This document shows, piece by piece, positions 1-12,211 of a stretch of DNA of 64,000 nucleotides; positions within the stretch are counted from its first letter, which is position 1, and each line of letters starts with the position of its first letter. The notes under the pieces are model-generated. The model saw only the letters and a list, made by a program, of their open reading frames with translations. It ran no database searches and was not told the origin of the DNA. Position numbers and translations under genes: made by a program. The DNA comes from Calliopum simillimum (lineage: Eukaryota; Arthropoda; Insecta; Diptera; Lauxaniidae), in assembly GCA_951812925.1 (NCBI GenBank), contig OX638370.1, positions 82,690,004 through 82,754,003 on the forward strand, read 5' to 3'.

Positions 1-319
1 GTTCTCTTAATTACGGGGTCCATGCACTCTGGTTGAATGATGAATGTCCAATAGTGCAAAAATTGCTTCGAAGTCTGGTGATAGTGTTATGAATAGTTTG
101 AATTGGACGCTCATAACGACCAAAATAATGTTGAAGAACTCTATAACATTCTCCAACTGTTGACTGATTTTGTTAGTAATAGATCTATGATGTGACAAAA
201 TCGTATATCTATCTCTACGCCTTATGGTTTGCATAAAAAACAATACCAGTTTTCTTGTATTAACTTATTTTACCACCTTTATTTTTCTTTAAGTTTACCG
301 CAGCCTTTAAAGAGGCTTG
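1..319. other. Intergenic, nothing recognised
   Basis: AT-rich sequence with short chance open frames on both strands. No domain, tRNA-like or repeat signature was recognised. Confidence 0.5.
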
Positions 320-329
320 CTTGATGTGC

Positions 330-410
330 CTAGGTTAGGTTAGGGTGGCGGTTATTGCAAAAACCTAACATAGACCGATTAGGTCCATAGCGAAGGTATA
401 CCTTACTAAT
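330..410 (-). repeat. 3' tail fragment of an R1-like non-LTR element
   Basis: On the minus strand this reads as a short 3' untranslated tail ending in repeated CCTAACCTAACC. It resembles the tail of the non-LTR insertion at 22586-23080, which also has a CCTAATCG stretch followed by a terminal run of CTAACCTAA-type repeats. No coding part remains here, so it would be a heavily 5'-truncated copy. The assignment rests on this short similarity only. Confidence 0.4.
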
Positions 411-818
411 CATAGAATGCTAACGTTAATACTAGTATTTCCCAAAGGGAGAAAAACATCATGTCCAGCAATAATATTAATTGATTTGATTTAAAATGTT
501 TCCATATCTTCAGCAATTCTAACGTCAACGGCACTTCTATGCAAATGTCATTTCATCCCACTATATAAAAACATATGCAGACAAATGTGATTGCCATGTT
601 TTTTGCTTATGTTACTTCTTTAGTGAAGACAACGCTAAAAGTCATCCCCCCGAAGGTTCCTTTATCTGATCGGGCTTGTCTAGAATCAAGGAGTGATTAT
701 GCAAGAAATAAGAAATTGAAAGAAAATTAAGAATATTGGAATCTAGGGACCGGTTGGTATTCATTTGTTCAGATGATTTAAGCAAAAATTTTAAAAAGCT
801 TAAGATAACCTCCATATA

Positions 819-1174
819 AGTGATGAGCAAAATTAGTCTTGGTCTTGTTCTTGGCCTTGATAATTTTTCGAGACCAAGACTAAGACGCTGATTTCTTTGC
901 AAGACCAAGACTGCTATGATCTTGGTCTTGGTCTTGGTCGCGATAATCGTTAGGACTAAGACTGCTTTTTAGTCTTGGTAATTTCGTTTTGAAGATAAAA
1001 TCATCACTCAATTTGAAATTTGGCATCTTAAAAAACCAACTGCTTTAGAAGACTAAGGTTTCGAAATTTTGATTATTTAATAATCGCTAGAAATTTTTTC
1101 AAGACCAAGACCTAGACTCAATATCAAACCAAGACCAAGACTCGATGTGCAAGATCAAGACTAAGACCAAGACT
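819..1174 (+). mobile_element. ACCAAG-rich hAT-like MITE, copy A (right end lost)
   Basis: Begins with GTGATGAGCAAAATTA and is full of ACCAAG and CTTGGT motifs, as is the complete copy at 22264-23210. Shared blocks include the GCATCTTAAAA region and the CCAACTGCTTTAGAA segment in the same order. The left half carries mostly CTTGGT and the right half mostly ACCAAG, so the element can fold back on itself. The expected right terminus (GTTCATCACTA) is missing: the sequence runs into a mariner relic at about 1190. No coding capacity. Confidence 0.65.
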
Positions 1175-1194
1175 ATTCTGATAAGAACGATCGA

Positions 1195-1690
1195 TCATTC
1201 CAGCGCTTCTCTAACATTTCATTACCATTCTTGTAGAGCGATTTATATTTGGCAAGAAAATAGGAGTATTTTTCGGCGAGATCACTTCCTTAGTTGAGCC
1301 CAATCTCTTTCCAGTGAGCATTTTTTTAGGTCTGTGAACAGATGAAGTCGCTTGGAGCCAAATCATCAACTTGTGAAACATTGTCTTGGAAAAACAGGAA
1401 AAGTGGCACCCACTTTGAAGGTAACACACCACCTTCTGATATTTCTAAAGTATAAGCTTTCTCACACAATTTCAGTTTAAGGTCATTTTAAATTTTTTTT
1501 GTGTTTTTTTTTTATGTTTTCCGCAATAACTGCAGATTTTGAGCGAGCGTACCTAGATTTTAGCATTATTAGTGCTTGTATGACCGGAAAACAGTTAATA
1601 CTGATCGATTTTTCATGGGCAGAGTCCGGATAATACGTATCAAGCCAAGTTTTTGTTTCATCAGTGTTATTTCCTGTCAAAAAGCAATGT
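1195..1690 (-). pseudogene. Decayed mariner (irritans-type) transposase
   Basis: Two pieces of one transposase can be read on the minus strand. The upstream piece (about 1680-1490) has the mariner N-terminal pattern KTWLD..YPDSA..KS followed by an ENIKK stretch. The downstream piece (about 1400-1200) has DLAPSDF, then KKMLTGKRLG and YKNGNEMLEKRW, which is the C-terminal region of irritans-type mariners. A QDN, likely part of the second catalytic aspartate motif, lies just upstream of DLAPSDF. The centre of the catalytic domain is missing, and stops and frame changes interrupt the rest. The intact protein is normally about 350 residues. It cannot encode an active enzyme. The family call is firm from motif order, and the exact ends are not visible. 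Confidence 0.75.
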
Positions 1691-2251
1691 TTCTTTTTTC
1701 CATTGTTTTCAAAATATAAAAAGTTATTTCACTGAAACCAATGTAACTTTTCAAAAAAAGTCAAATAATCATCAAATTTTTACAGCTATCTTTTGAAAGT
1801 TAGTACTTACTAAAAAAATATTAGTTCTGTATTTGTGGCGCCATCTATGTGTTAGACCGGGGATTCATCAGCCGATTTGTTACTTAAGGTTCTTTTGTAA
1901 AGAAGTAGTCCTTTTGATCTTTTTGGCATTTTTTTGACATAATTGAAACTCTTTCTAAATAAATTTTAATATTGTATGATACTTCTAAATTTATTGGGCT
2001 TATTTCGATAACTATCAACTCTCACAATGTTTTTCAATATTATTCTATAGTTTAAGATCTTTTGAAAATTTTTTAAGAAAAATCAGTTCAAATATTTTTC
2101 TGAGTACTTCATCTGCGTTATTTTTTGCTTAAGGTAATTATCTATCACACTATCGATGTTTTTAACACATTTATTCCTTTTGTAATTTTATCGATGTCTT
2201 CAAAATCGATCTTGTTCTCAACCTATTTCGTATTTTCGATATAAATATTTA

Positions 2252-2631
2252 ACCCTATTCCGTAATCCGTGTGGTTTCAATTACATTTCATTTCGGAAAC
2301 TTTTTGGTAAAAATGCTAAGTCACGCGATAAAAAGTGTTAGAATCTCTTTTGTGGAAAACTACAAGTTCTACAAATAATATTGGTTTGTGTTTACGAAAA
2401 GGTTTAGTAAATATTCGAAAAAATTTAAGTTTTTAACTTTTTGTGGTTTTTTAAGATTATTTCTCAAACTTTTACTTTTTCGTTAATGCAAATCAATATT
2501 ATTTGTAGAACCTGCAATTCTCCACAAAAGAGATTCAAATACTTTTTGTCGTTCGACTCACTATTTTTATCAAAAAGCCTTCTAAATGAAAAGTCATTAA
2601 AACCACACGGATTTCGAAACAGGCCTGAATA
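2252..2631. repeat. Inverted-repeat element, about 140-bp arms
   Basis: The left arm (about 2262-2400) and right arm (about 2480-2612) are inverted copies of each other. Shared blocks include ATCCGTGTGGTTT at the outer ends, GAATCTCTTTTGTGGA, and TTCTACAAATAATATT near the loop. Arms differ by scattered substitutions, so this is an old insertion. A TTAA precedes the left end and TTAT-like sequence lies near the right end, so piggyBac-like mobilisation is possible but unproven. No coding capacity. Confidence 0.65.
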
Positions 2632-4600
2632 ATGAGTTTACTAATTTTTGATAATCTTCGATGCTTTAAGACTTTTCTAAAGATTAGTCTTTGATTTCCA
2701 AAATTTTCTTTTTATAATTTTATATAAAAGTAAAACACAAAAACCAATTTATCTATTGGTGCGTTCTCCAATCGCCAATAGTTTTCTTACTGGGCGAATG
2801 AAACCACAATTGCTCTGATTGCTGAAAAATTACAAAGTTATGTCAAACATTTAGGACTTTGCTGTTTATTACACATGTATAATTTTGAAATAAATGAATA
2901 TTTACTTAAAGTTTATAAATTTTAATTTAAAAAAAAATATATATACAACAAACAATTATATATTACGCACATGTGTCCAACAGTGAAACCACATTACGTC
3001 AAACAGTTCAACGTTTCAGCAACAACATTTCTTGTAAACTTCCAGAGCAGCCATAGTAATTTAATGACAGCACGTTGTTGTATTGTGCACATCAATTGGC
3101 AACATCGGACGCATTCCCATTTAAATTTTGTTTTTTACTGTGCAAATGTATATGCACCAACTCTTTATATGGTGTCACATGACTGACGTTCATTTCTCGA
3201 CATTTGCAATTTCCACACAACATCTCACTTCAATGCCGCCAGCCAGCCGCCAAGCAGCAGAGTATGCAGTGCATTTTTTTATTGGAGTGCGTGGTAATAT
3301 TTAATATACTCGTACTGTATTTTTTTCATATTTCTCATAACAATGTCAGAAATGTTGGTCACTGGTTGCAACATTACTTGGGGCTTCAACAGCAACAGCA
3401 GCAGCACATTGCGGTTCAGGGTCAGTGTGACAAAAGTGGCGGCGTCGGCAACAATGACAGTGTGTGGCATTTGTTGTGATGATGTTGAATAAATGTTTGC
3501 AATGAATATGATGATGACGGCTGTAATAATGAAGATGTATCAAAGAATGATGCAGCATATTTATTGCTGGCAGCAATTTTAGCGTGTGAAAAGTTGTGCA
3601 ATTTGTTAACTTGTAAATTTTTTGACAGTTGACAACTGCTGTCAGTGTCAAGTGTCAAATGTGACAGGAAGCATAGAATTGTTGTTGGATAAAAATTAAA
3701 AATTCAAACAAAACTAATTAAGAAATTCAATTCACTTTATCTCTGCAAACAATCAGCACTAATTTTTGATTTATTCATAAACTAAAACATCTTGATGGGT
3801 TCCATGATTTCAATGCCGTATATTTAATGTCAAGCTGTAACATGTTCATAAATCATTTATTGACAAGCATCAAAATTACTTATTACTACAAGACGCAAGT
3901 CAGAATCCTCTCGGGGAGAGTGGAACAGGCAACATTGCGCGCGTACGTTTTGCAAACTGTACTGCTTGCTGTATGTCAAATATGATTTTATTGATATATC
4001 AAGCACAAGCATCAAAAGCAAAATCATATGAATATTGTTAGCAATACTCGTATGCTGCTGCTGATATGACAAATTTCAACAAGTGGCAACTTCAATATGA
4101 AAACAACAATAAAAACAATAACAATAATAATAATAACAACTTGAACTAGCAATTGTCATTCAAAGCAGCAAATCACAATGAGTGTTGGCATGTCAAGCGA
4201 GTTCAAACAACATTGGAACATGTAGCATTGATTGGGGTTGGAAGTCAAGAACCTATGTAGGGCATAATGAAATTTGTTTTTGTTTACAAACCTATGTCAC
4301 TGAAGGATTAACATAAATATTGAGAAATCAGTACGTAGAGTGTGCAGTACAGAATGATTAAGCAGGAAATGAAAAGTAAATATTGTTCATGAAATTTGAT
4401 TCATCTTACAAAAATGATTAGGCAAAAGTTTATTCCAGAAGTTAAAGCTTTTCAAAGTTGATTACTTAAAGATAGCGGTCAAAACCTATACAACCGTTTA
4501 GTTTTGAAAGATTATAAAATCGATAGGACCCTTAAAAAGTTAGCAGTTTCTCTTGTTTTGTAGTTGGTAGGGTTGTGGAGAAGATTGTTTCCTCCACAAC
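2632..4600. other. Intergenic, simple repeats only
   Basis: Contains short CAGCAA-type runs (about 3389-3405), an AACAATAA run (about 4100-4140) and several TGTCA-rich segments. No exon-like signal or transposon motif was recognised. Confidence 0.45.
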
Positions 4601-4619
4601 TCAGCAGGGAGGCAATGGA

Positions 4620-5480
4620 TTGGTCTGTTCCAACCTTTTTTACCTTGTTGTTGTGCACGGTCGGTTGTAAGAGGTGTCAAAGTTGTGTACCGAATGGTCG
4701 CAATGGAGGCGGAAAATGGTGACGCATGGGGTGGTGGAGGATCTAGATTCTCCCCACCCAGGATGTCGAAAGATGGTGAAGCTTGGGGTGATGGTAGACC
4801 GGCTCCGACCTACCATCACCCAGTTGTTTGGAGGGTGGGAGATCTGATCAGACAATCCGAATCTCTTGCCGCCAGAAGCGTTGGTTGAAGTTGGTTAAAC
4901 GTTGGTTAACAGGAGGTTAACGAAGGAGTGATGGAACCAAACAAGCGAGGTTGTTGGCTAGACATTTTCCCATGTGTGGCCTCATGCAGCCTGCTGCGCA
5001 CAGCAGCGACTCCTGGTAATGGTGGTTGGAGGTGACACTTTTGATTGCAGTTTTGCTGTCGACTACCATCCAAAGCAGGAAAGTGGAAGGGCGTGACTTT
5101 TGGAGAGAAGAACGTTTCGCATATGGCAAAGTGATAAAAAGCAATCCAAGACAGGATTTCGAGGGTTTTCTTGAAAAATCCGCACTTGGTAACGTATTCC
5201 CACGATCCATAGAAAGTCGAGTCGTATATGGTAAAGTGGCCATAGCAACCTTGGGTAGGACTACCTCTCCCAAGAAAGTCTTGGGCTTTCTTGAAGGGAG
5301 AGATGCACCAAGAAACATGTTCCCACAATCCATGATAAATCAACATGGGTGAATTAGTCCCACAATCTCTGACCAGAGATTATTCTAATACCACGGGAGT
5401 CAGTAGCCCTCTGGAGCATCCGGTTCGCTGGATATTCCAACTGACTATAGGGACGGCCCTTTGAGGAGTTTCGTGTTTTT
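4620..5480. repeat. GC-richer dispersed repeat, copy 1
   Basis: A segment clearly richer in G+C than its surroundings. Its right end (about 5325-5460) matches 41125-41300, including ACAATCCATGATAAATC, CTGACCAGAGATTATTCTA and GGATATTCCAACTGACTAT. Within it, two stretches of about 120 bp look like a tandem duplication (from about 5119 and 5226): each starts ATATGG.AAAGTG and ends TTCCCAC.ATCCAT. The overlapping open frames on both strands show no domain I recognise. It could be part of an LTR element or another old transposon. I cannot place it. Confidence 0.6.
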
Positions 5481-7500
5481 TTTCAACAACTTCATACTAA
5501 AAAAATTGTTATCTTTTAAAAACCAAAAATATGAGTATGCAAGTTTGTTTCCTAGCAAAAAATACTAAAATATATTCTGTAAATTTTAGGCTACAGCGTA
5601 ACATAGGGTTTTCGCAACAGTAAAGATTTCTAATATTTTATCACTTCTTCCAAAATTTTCGTTTTTCGCATGTTTCGACTTTTTAAACTTTTGACGATAT
5701 TTTAAACATTTTTAGTCCATTAAAATACCAGCAGCAATTTGAGCCAAACCAAATCATTTAATATCATTTCATATTTCAATTAACGCTTTGAATACATACA
5801 TAAATATATTTACTTACAAAATATTTTTAAAATTTATTTTAACACATTTTTTCTTCCTTCATTGCAGGTAAGTTTACTGACATCAAAATATCACTCTGAA
5901 ATGAGATGTAAGTTTTTGTTTTGAAAATCATAAAGAACAATGAACGCATGACCATAAAAAAAACCCGCGACAATAAAGCATTAGATGGTCATATCTACCA
6001 CCCACTTGACAGATCTTAACCTATAAATTACATTTCATCAAAGGGCAATCTACCAGGCGGCATCCACACACATTGCGCCATAACTAAACAGAACAGCAAA
6101 TGCCTCATCCTTGTAAAAACACAAAGACATGAAGACATATCATATTTATATATATTACCAACCATATAATTAGAACTTATAACCACAAAATTCATACGAA
6201 AATATTACCATAAGTCCTTATTAACATTAAGGATACCAAACACAGTCTATGCGTCAGAAAAATATAACAAAAAGCATGCTTAAGGTATACATTAATGTGT
6301 AACACCTACTTCGGGCAATATCCTTAAAAAAAAATAACACAAATATATTTACATAAAAATTATGCAAATCAGTAGGGTAAAAAATAAACTGCTCGAAAAT
6401 TCAATTCATACAATCCTTCTCTCAAAGTCGCTTCAGAGCTGTCATGTTGTATATTTTACAGATGGCACAAAATACCACATTAAAAGCACCCAATGTATTG
6501 TGCTGCCAAGTAAAAGGTAGGGCAGTTGAACTCTATGCCACACGTTTAAGAAATTGATCGAAAAAAACAAAATGAAGAAAAAATTCTGTCAAAAGCTCTA
6601 TAATTGAAAAATCGAGGAAAAAACGAGAAGATTTTATTAGAAAAAAGCATTAAGGTAAAGATTCACAAGCACCGGAAATCGTGGCAAACGTCAATGGCAG
6701 GTGACAACAAAAAACATACTCTCCCCCACACGCATTTTAATCCAAACGCACATACAAAATGCTAAAAATGGCATCTTTAAAGCTGAACTGATAGTCTGGT
6801 AGCTTGAAGAAGAGAGGATGAAAAAAGGAACAATGGTATTTTATTTTTCTTCTTCAAAGGTGCTAGCTATTTAAAGGTTTGGTTGTACTGAGTGCGGTGC
6901 TTCAGGGAATTGAGCAAAATTGCTTATAACCAATCCTCTTCAGTGGAGCTGATTCTGTTTTCGTCGCTTTGAATTGAATCACAATTGAGTATTGAACATT
7001 ACTTCCGCACACACGCATTTGTTCGTTGCTTGACAAATGTATAAACTTTTGTACACCCCCTTTTTTCAGAAAAAAAAAAAAAAAAAAAATGCAAAAAAGT
7101 TCCATTGTAATCTTTTGGATGTATAACTCCTCTGTGTAGAAACTTTTCCCAGTGAGAAAAAAATAAATGTTTAAATGTTCTGTAAGAAACTGCGACTAAT
7201 TGCATTCATACAAAAGTAATGATATACAAATTCAGATAGATCCTTCAAGGTTGTGCCTGAAATTTCAAGTACTTTTGATTACAATTATATCATAATTTAC
7301 CATTGATTCTTTTGACAACTATTTCAATTAATCGACATTTCTTCCCAATAAGTGTCATAATTTTTACTTCACTCGAGTTGTCAAAAAATTAAAGTACTAA
7401 ACACTTAATTTCAAACACAAATAACCTTACCTTATATAACAATTTTGACCTTTTAATTCTAGTAAAAATATTTAGGTTTGAACAGACATTTGCCTAACAT
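5481..7500. other. Intergenic, nothing recognised
   Basis: AT-rich sequence with A and T homopolymers, including a long A run at about 7070-7089. No gene, repeat family or RNA signature identified. Confidence 0.45.
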
Positions 7501-7523
7501 GCAAACCTTATACCACTTCATCA

Positions 7524-7600
7524 TAAGGGTCAGCATTGCAAAGAAAATGTTTCTATCTATCACACGGATGGACCACGGTTCGAATCCTAGTGCGCTTAGT
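7524..7600 (+). repeat. tRNA-like fragment with B-box motif
   Basis: CGGTTCGAATCCTA at about 7578 fits the tRNA B-box consensus GGTTCGANTCC. A weak A-box-like sequence may lie about 50 bases upstream, and T-rich sequence follows. No cloverleaf with a paired acceptor stem can be drawn, so it is not called as a tRNA gene. It may be a SINE head or tRNA pseudogene. Similar motifs occur near 16325, 16773, 46152 and 46335. Confidence 0.35.
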
Positions 7601-7790
7601 TCATTTTATTTTGTTTGTATTTTGTAGTTTTTGTTTTTTTTTTCATTATTTTTTTGTTTTTTTTTTTTTAACTTTGCAGTAAATTGTCTAAAACAATAAG
7701 GTAAAATTTACTTCAGTGGGGAGTTGTCACTATTTTGACTTGAAATTCTGGTAAAATTTATTAGAAATAAAGTAGTACGCAATATTATTT

Positions 7791-8557
7791 TTATACCACA
7801 CACCGAGGGTATATTCAGTTTGTCCTTTGTGACGCAGAGAAGGAGGCGTGGCAGATATAGAAAAGTACATATATTCTTGATCAGCGTCACCTCATGAGTC
7901 AATATAGCCATGCCCGTTTGGCTGGCTGTCAGTGCGTGGAAATAAATTTTTTGGGAAAACTGAGCAAGGTAATTCAATGAAATTTGGTACACTGCCTACG
8001 TCGTCAAAGTAAGCTCGACTAATTGAAAATGAGCAAAATTGGTCAACGGACACGCCTGTCGCCCATACAAAAACTTTATTCAAAACGCAACTACAGGAGT
8101 GGTTTTAACGACAATGCAACCAAAATACGCATAAATACTAGGAATGGTTAGCGCAAGCTCTGAGCAAAAACTAGGCGAATTCGGGAGAGAGGACGAGGCA
8201 CCTCCTATATAAGCAAAAGTTTCAAAATGCTATACTGAAAGACTTTTCTGAGATAATCGAACTAAATTTCACTCAAACACTTAGAACTATAAATGCAAGC
8301 TCTGGGTGAACTCGGACAAAAGGGCGTGGCACTTCCCAAATAAGCAAAATCTTCGAAACGCTGTACTGAAAACGTTTTTTGAGAAAATCCTTCTAAATTT
8401 CAAATAGACACTAAGAACTATAAATGCAAGCTCTGAGCAAAACCTGGGTGAACACGGACATGTGGGCGTCGCACCTACCATATAGGCAAAATTTTCAAAA
8501 TACTGCGGTGTAGGGTATTTAATATTTGGCCAAAGTCAAAGGTAACACCCTTACTAG
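7791..8557 (+). mobile_element. DINE-1-like non-autonomous Helentron, copy 1
   Basis: Starts with TATACC...GGGTATA, then has the diagnostic DINE-1-type segments AAAAGTACATATATTCTTG and an ATAGCCATG..CGT stretch. The core has iterated units of about 145 bp marked by GGCGTGGCACC or a variant, ATAAGCAAAA and ATGCAAGCTCTG. The 3' end has GTGTAGGGTATTTAATATTTGG and stops at ACACCCTTACTAG, compatible with a Helitron CTRR end. The opening TATACC and closing GGTA boxes form short subterminal inverted repeats. No Rep/helicase coding sequence, so it must be mobilised in trans. Confidence 0.8.
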
Positions 8558-8593
8558 CTTTATTTCATGTGGGCAAAGGCAATGTTGCTTTAA

Positions 8594-9536
8594 CCCGTGA
8601 ACTGGTGCACCCTCAAAAGTTACACGAGCAGGCGCGCGTGAGCAAAATGCTCATGCTGTTTCTAGCGCTTTTTGTTGTTGTAGAGAATAACATTACATGC
8701 AAATTAATTTGATTAAACTAAATTATAAGGCATATATTTAGTATTTAAATTGCTATATTAGAAAAAGTAGCAAAAGTAGTAGCTTTATTCATTAAAAAAA
8801 ACTTTGCAAACTTTGACCCTTATTTTTGGCTGACTTTAAGAAAAAAAATTATAGAAAGTAATCCCAAAAAAAATGGGAATAACTCATTATTCCATAAGAT
8901 CCAGAGATATGTGGCTCTCATTTTATGTTTTGCACGTGAATGTCACTTGTTTGGTGCAGAGAAATTCACTACACAAAGTACTAGACACACTTATTTTAAG
9001 CCCCAATTTTTCCTTCTGGGACGTACAACATCCAACCAACATCTGTCGTTTCAGCTTAATATTGATTTTTATTTGTTCCGTGAAGGCTGGTTATATCTGA
9101 GTGGTCACTTTTCCACGATTTTGCTCTCTATCCTCAGGATCTTATACCAATTTTTCATAAGAATCGTACTTTTCTAGCCACGGACAAATTTGAATGTCTC
9201 ACTGATCATTTATCTGAGGATTTGTCTGCTCATAATTATAAGAGTTATTTAAATAGAAAAAAAAACACAGAAATTAAAAATAAAATCCCATATACTCACT
9301 AGGAAGAAATGCATACCTGCGAAGGCGCGAATAAGCAAAATGCCGCACCATAAGATAAACACTTCGCTATATAGCCACAGTGCAACAGATTCACTTGGTA
9401 GTTGGATCAGAAGATAGAGGATGGAAAGTTGGGAAGGTACTGGGAAGGTTGTGCCGTTATTGTATCGTTAAAATAAAAAACCAATCACAATAAAGTTTTG
9501 AGTGAGCAAAATGCTCATAGCGCGCTTACTCACGGG
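8594..9536. mobile_element. piggyBac-like element with TTAA target duplication
   Basis: Flanked on both sides by TTAA (8590-8593 and 9537-9540). The ends are inverted: CCCGTGAACTGG at the left and CTTACTCACGGG at the right. Both ends also carry GAGCAAAATGCTCAT, itself a near-palindrome, within 60 bp of the terminus. TTAA duplication plus CCC..GGG termini is the piggyBac superfamily signature. The 943-bp interior has short open frames but none that I can match to a piggyBac transposase, so it is called non-autonomous. Confidence 0.75.
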
Positions 9537-9540
9537 TTAA

Positions 9541-10348
9541 AACAAATGTTTTAGCATACCACGGTGTGCTTTGCTTCATCTTCTCTTGCATGGAGGCGTG
9601 GCGCTGCCAATTTCACCAGTGGATGTTATTTGTCCTGATGCATTTTATTCATATATGTACCAAATCTCATCCATCTGCGTTAGTTTCAATTTCTATTTTA
9701 AGAAGCGTAGTAGCGCCCATTATTCCAGAGACCACTATTTGTCCAGTGCCGGGCGCCAAACTGTGTGAAGACTATTTACTTATTAAATTTTTCAGCAGGT
9801 AGGTATATCCTACTTCAAAAACATTTCGATTTATGTGAAAACTTTTCTCATTGGGGTCAACTGCCAAACTTTCTTAAGATATTTGTGGTTTTCAACAACA
9901 ATACACAGAGTTTTATTTCCTTGGAGAACGTCCTTAGAGAGTTGATGATTTTATTTCTGGTATACCTGGTCTAACTACCTACTCATCGATAGAAGTTAAC
10001 AAGGAATTTTCATGAGTTTATTTCAGTATCTATGTTTTTATCTTGTGTTGCCGCGTCATTTGTCAAATCATCGGATTTTTTTCATTTTTGTGCAGTTTTT
10101 ACTTCTCTTTTCTTTGAAGAGTTTTCCCATCTTTTTATTCCTTTTGGTGTTTCTTTCTCCTCCGATTCCTGTAACAATGGATTTGCTACTGTGCTATTTA
10201 CTGGTGCGGCGCGGCATTCAAAAGTCAACCAAGTGAGTGGTTGATAAAACTGTCGCTGTCGTCAGCAATTTGTTTTTCGTTGATTTCTCCAAAATGTAAT
10301 TCGTCTTTATGCAGTGACTTATTGTCGTAATGTTTTACGTTTTAAACT
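9541..10348. other. Intergenic with a short Helentron-like trace
   Basis: About 9590-9760 has GAGGCGTGGCGCTGCC and ACCAAATCTCATCCATCTG, which resemble the core repeats of Helentron-like elements elsewhere in the window. The rest shows no recognisable feature. Confidence 0.35.
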
Positions 10349-10352
10349 TTAA

Positions 10353-10530
10353 CCCTTAAACTGTCTGTCAGACGCCACACAAATTGGATTTTCAAGATTT
10401 TTGAGCACAATTTCATACATTTGCATTTAGTGCATTTTTATTATTTTTAAAAGTGATTTTTTAAAAATTCAATATTTGTAAATCTCATTTTGTTTTTGTT
10501 TTCTTTTTTGACCCAATCTAAGTTTATGGG
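10353..10530. mobile_element. Short TTAA-flanked MITE
   Basis: TTAA at 10349-10352 and 10531-10534 bound a 178-bp segment that begins CCCTTAAACT and ends AGTTTATGGG. The two ends are imperfect inverted repeats of about 10 bp. The layout matches piggyBac-like MITEs, but the repeats are short, so a chance match is possible. Confidence 0.4.
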
Positions 10531-10534
10531 TTAA

Positions 10535-11305
10535 TCGTAGTATTGATTTTCAAAAAAAAAAAAAAAAATACTTCATCTTTTCATTTTACTTTGATCTCTG
10601 ATTACTATTAAATCCGAGCTATTTTTTTTTGCGACATTAGTCTTTTCATTGAATTTGTTTAAATGTTTGACTGTATTTGAAATTTTTTTTCTTTCGTTTT
10701 TTATTGATTTTAAGCTTATTTATTTGACTCTTATGTATGTCTACTCGAAAAAAAAAAAATGTTTATCCAAAGTGGCTTCACTCAAGCACAATCCTTAATT
10801 GAATCATCAAATAATTTTAAGGATCCTTTTTACAAGGCACTCAAGTGGCTTTTCATCATTTAATTGTTTTGTACTGAAAAGGATATAAAGGATATGCAAT
10901 TTTATTGTGAAATTTTGTGTAAAATTGAAGATGCCTACACTTGGTCTTTTTGAAAATTATTGAGTTGGTGACAGATTAAAAATTATTAAATTGAATTTCA
11001 ATTAAATTTATGAAATGTATAGAGTTTCTAAATTTTAATTTAGAATACATAAGTGGTTTATTATAACAATGTAATACAAAAACTGTTCACCCTTAAACTG
11101 TTACTTTAAATTTAATTCATTGCATCGTTTCACTCTAACTCTGTACAGTGTACACTTTGCCTCTTTTTCATACAAATGCTTTTGCACTTTATTATAGTAA
11201 TAGCAACACTTATAGCCCTTACAGTCCAGTCAAGTAAGCGTTCATCCTGCCAATTAAAGCTAAAAAGTAAAGATGGTTACGGGCCACTAAAGCAGAACTT
11301 AATTA
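10535..11305. other. Intergenic, nothing recognised
   Basis: AT-rich, with a 19-base A run just upstream (about 10550-10568) and several poly(T) stretches. No coding or repeat signature. Confidence 0.4.
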
Positions 11306-11310
11306 TGCCT

Positions 11311-12211
11311 TACACCCAAGGTATATTCACTTAGTCCTTCTGGTTGTATCGGCGATATGGTATAGAGTTCGCCTTGCGGCCGAAACTCGATCACTTTAAT
11401 TTGACTTTAAAGAGACAATGGAACTATAATTGCTAACAATAACTGCATATTATGTTTTAAGAAGCTTGAAACTGCTCGCTATGAAACGAATACTTTTAAT
11501 ATCCTTTTTAATTTTTAACTTCCATCCTTAGCGTTAAAAGCATACCGTTATTCCAAGTGACATTAAAATTAATGCAACAGTTTCGCTGTGAAACCTTATA
11601 TTATATTTATTGGCACCCCTCTTTAAACTACTAACTTTTAATTAGCCTTCCTTAGCCTTAGGCTTATCTGAATACCAAATTCCATAAAAATCGGTGCAGC
11701 AGCTTAACACTGATAGTCGAATATACCATTAGAAGCGTGGTTTCGTACACTTAAAAACATAATACTCATTTTAGACGTGGTCATGTTATTGTTCCTTAGT
11801 ACTATCCCTATCTCCCTACCAAATTTCGTAAGAACCGATGCATTGGTTAATCTGCAAGAGCGTTTTATTCCATTAAGGGGCGTGACACCGCCCACTTAAA
11901 AACATAATAGCCATTTTATCGTTCCTTAGTGGTAACCATATCTCCATATCAAATTTCATAAAAATCGATACAGTGGTTTAGCCGTGAGAGCATTTTTTCC
12001 ATTTAGGGGCGTGGCACCGCCCTATTTAAAAAAAAAATATAGTACTATGCACTGTTTCTTTTCACAACCTTATTAACAAAAAAAAAATTAAGCAAATCGG
12101 TTGAGATTTAGGCATAAAAACAGGGACTGAACCGATTTAGTTTGTCTATTTATACATAGATACTGCAGTGTAGAGTATTTAATGTTTGGCCAGGCCAAAG
12201 TTAACACCCCT
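11311..12211 (+). mobile_element. DINE-1-like Helentron, divergent copy
   Basis: Opens with TACACCCAAGGTATATTCAC and closes with GCAGTGTAGAGTATTTAATG and GGCCAGGCCAAAG, the same termini as the other copies. The core differs: two to three units of about 155 bp built around GGGGCGTGGCACCGCCC, ACTTAAAAACATAAT and CATATCAAATTTC. It is therefore a distinct subfamily with another core repeat. The next copy begins immediately after it, so two elements lie head-to-tail. Confidence 0.65.

Noticed and set aside
4906..5352. Overlapping open frames of 108-146 codons on both strands
   Set aside because: They cover a dispersed, internally duplicated repeat. Similar lengths on both strands reflect GC-richer repeat sequence rather than a protein.
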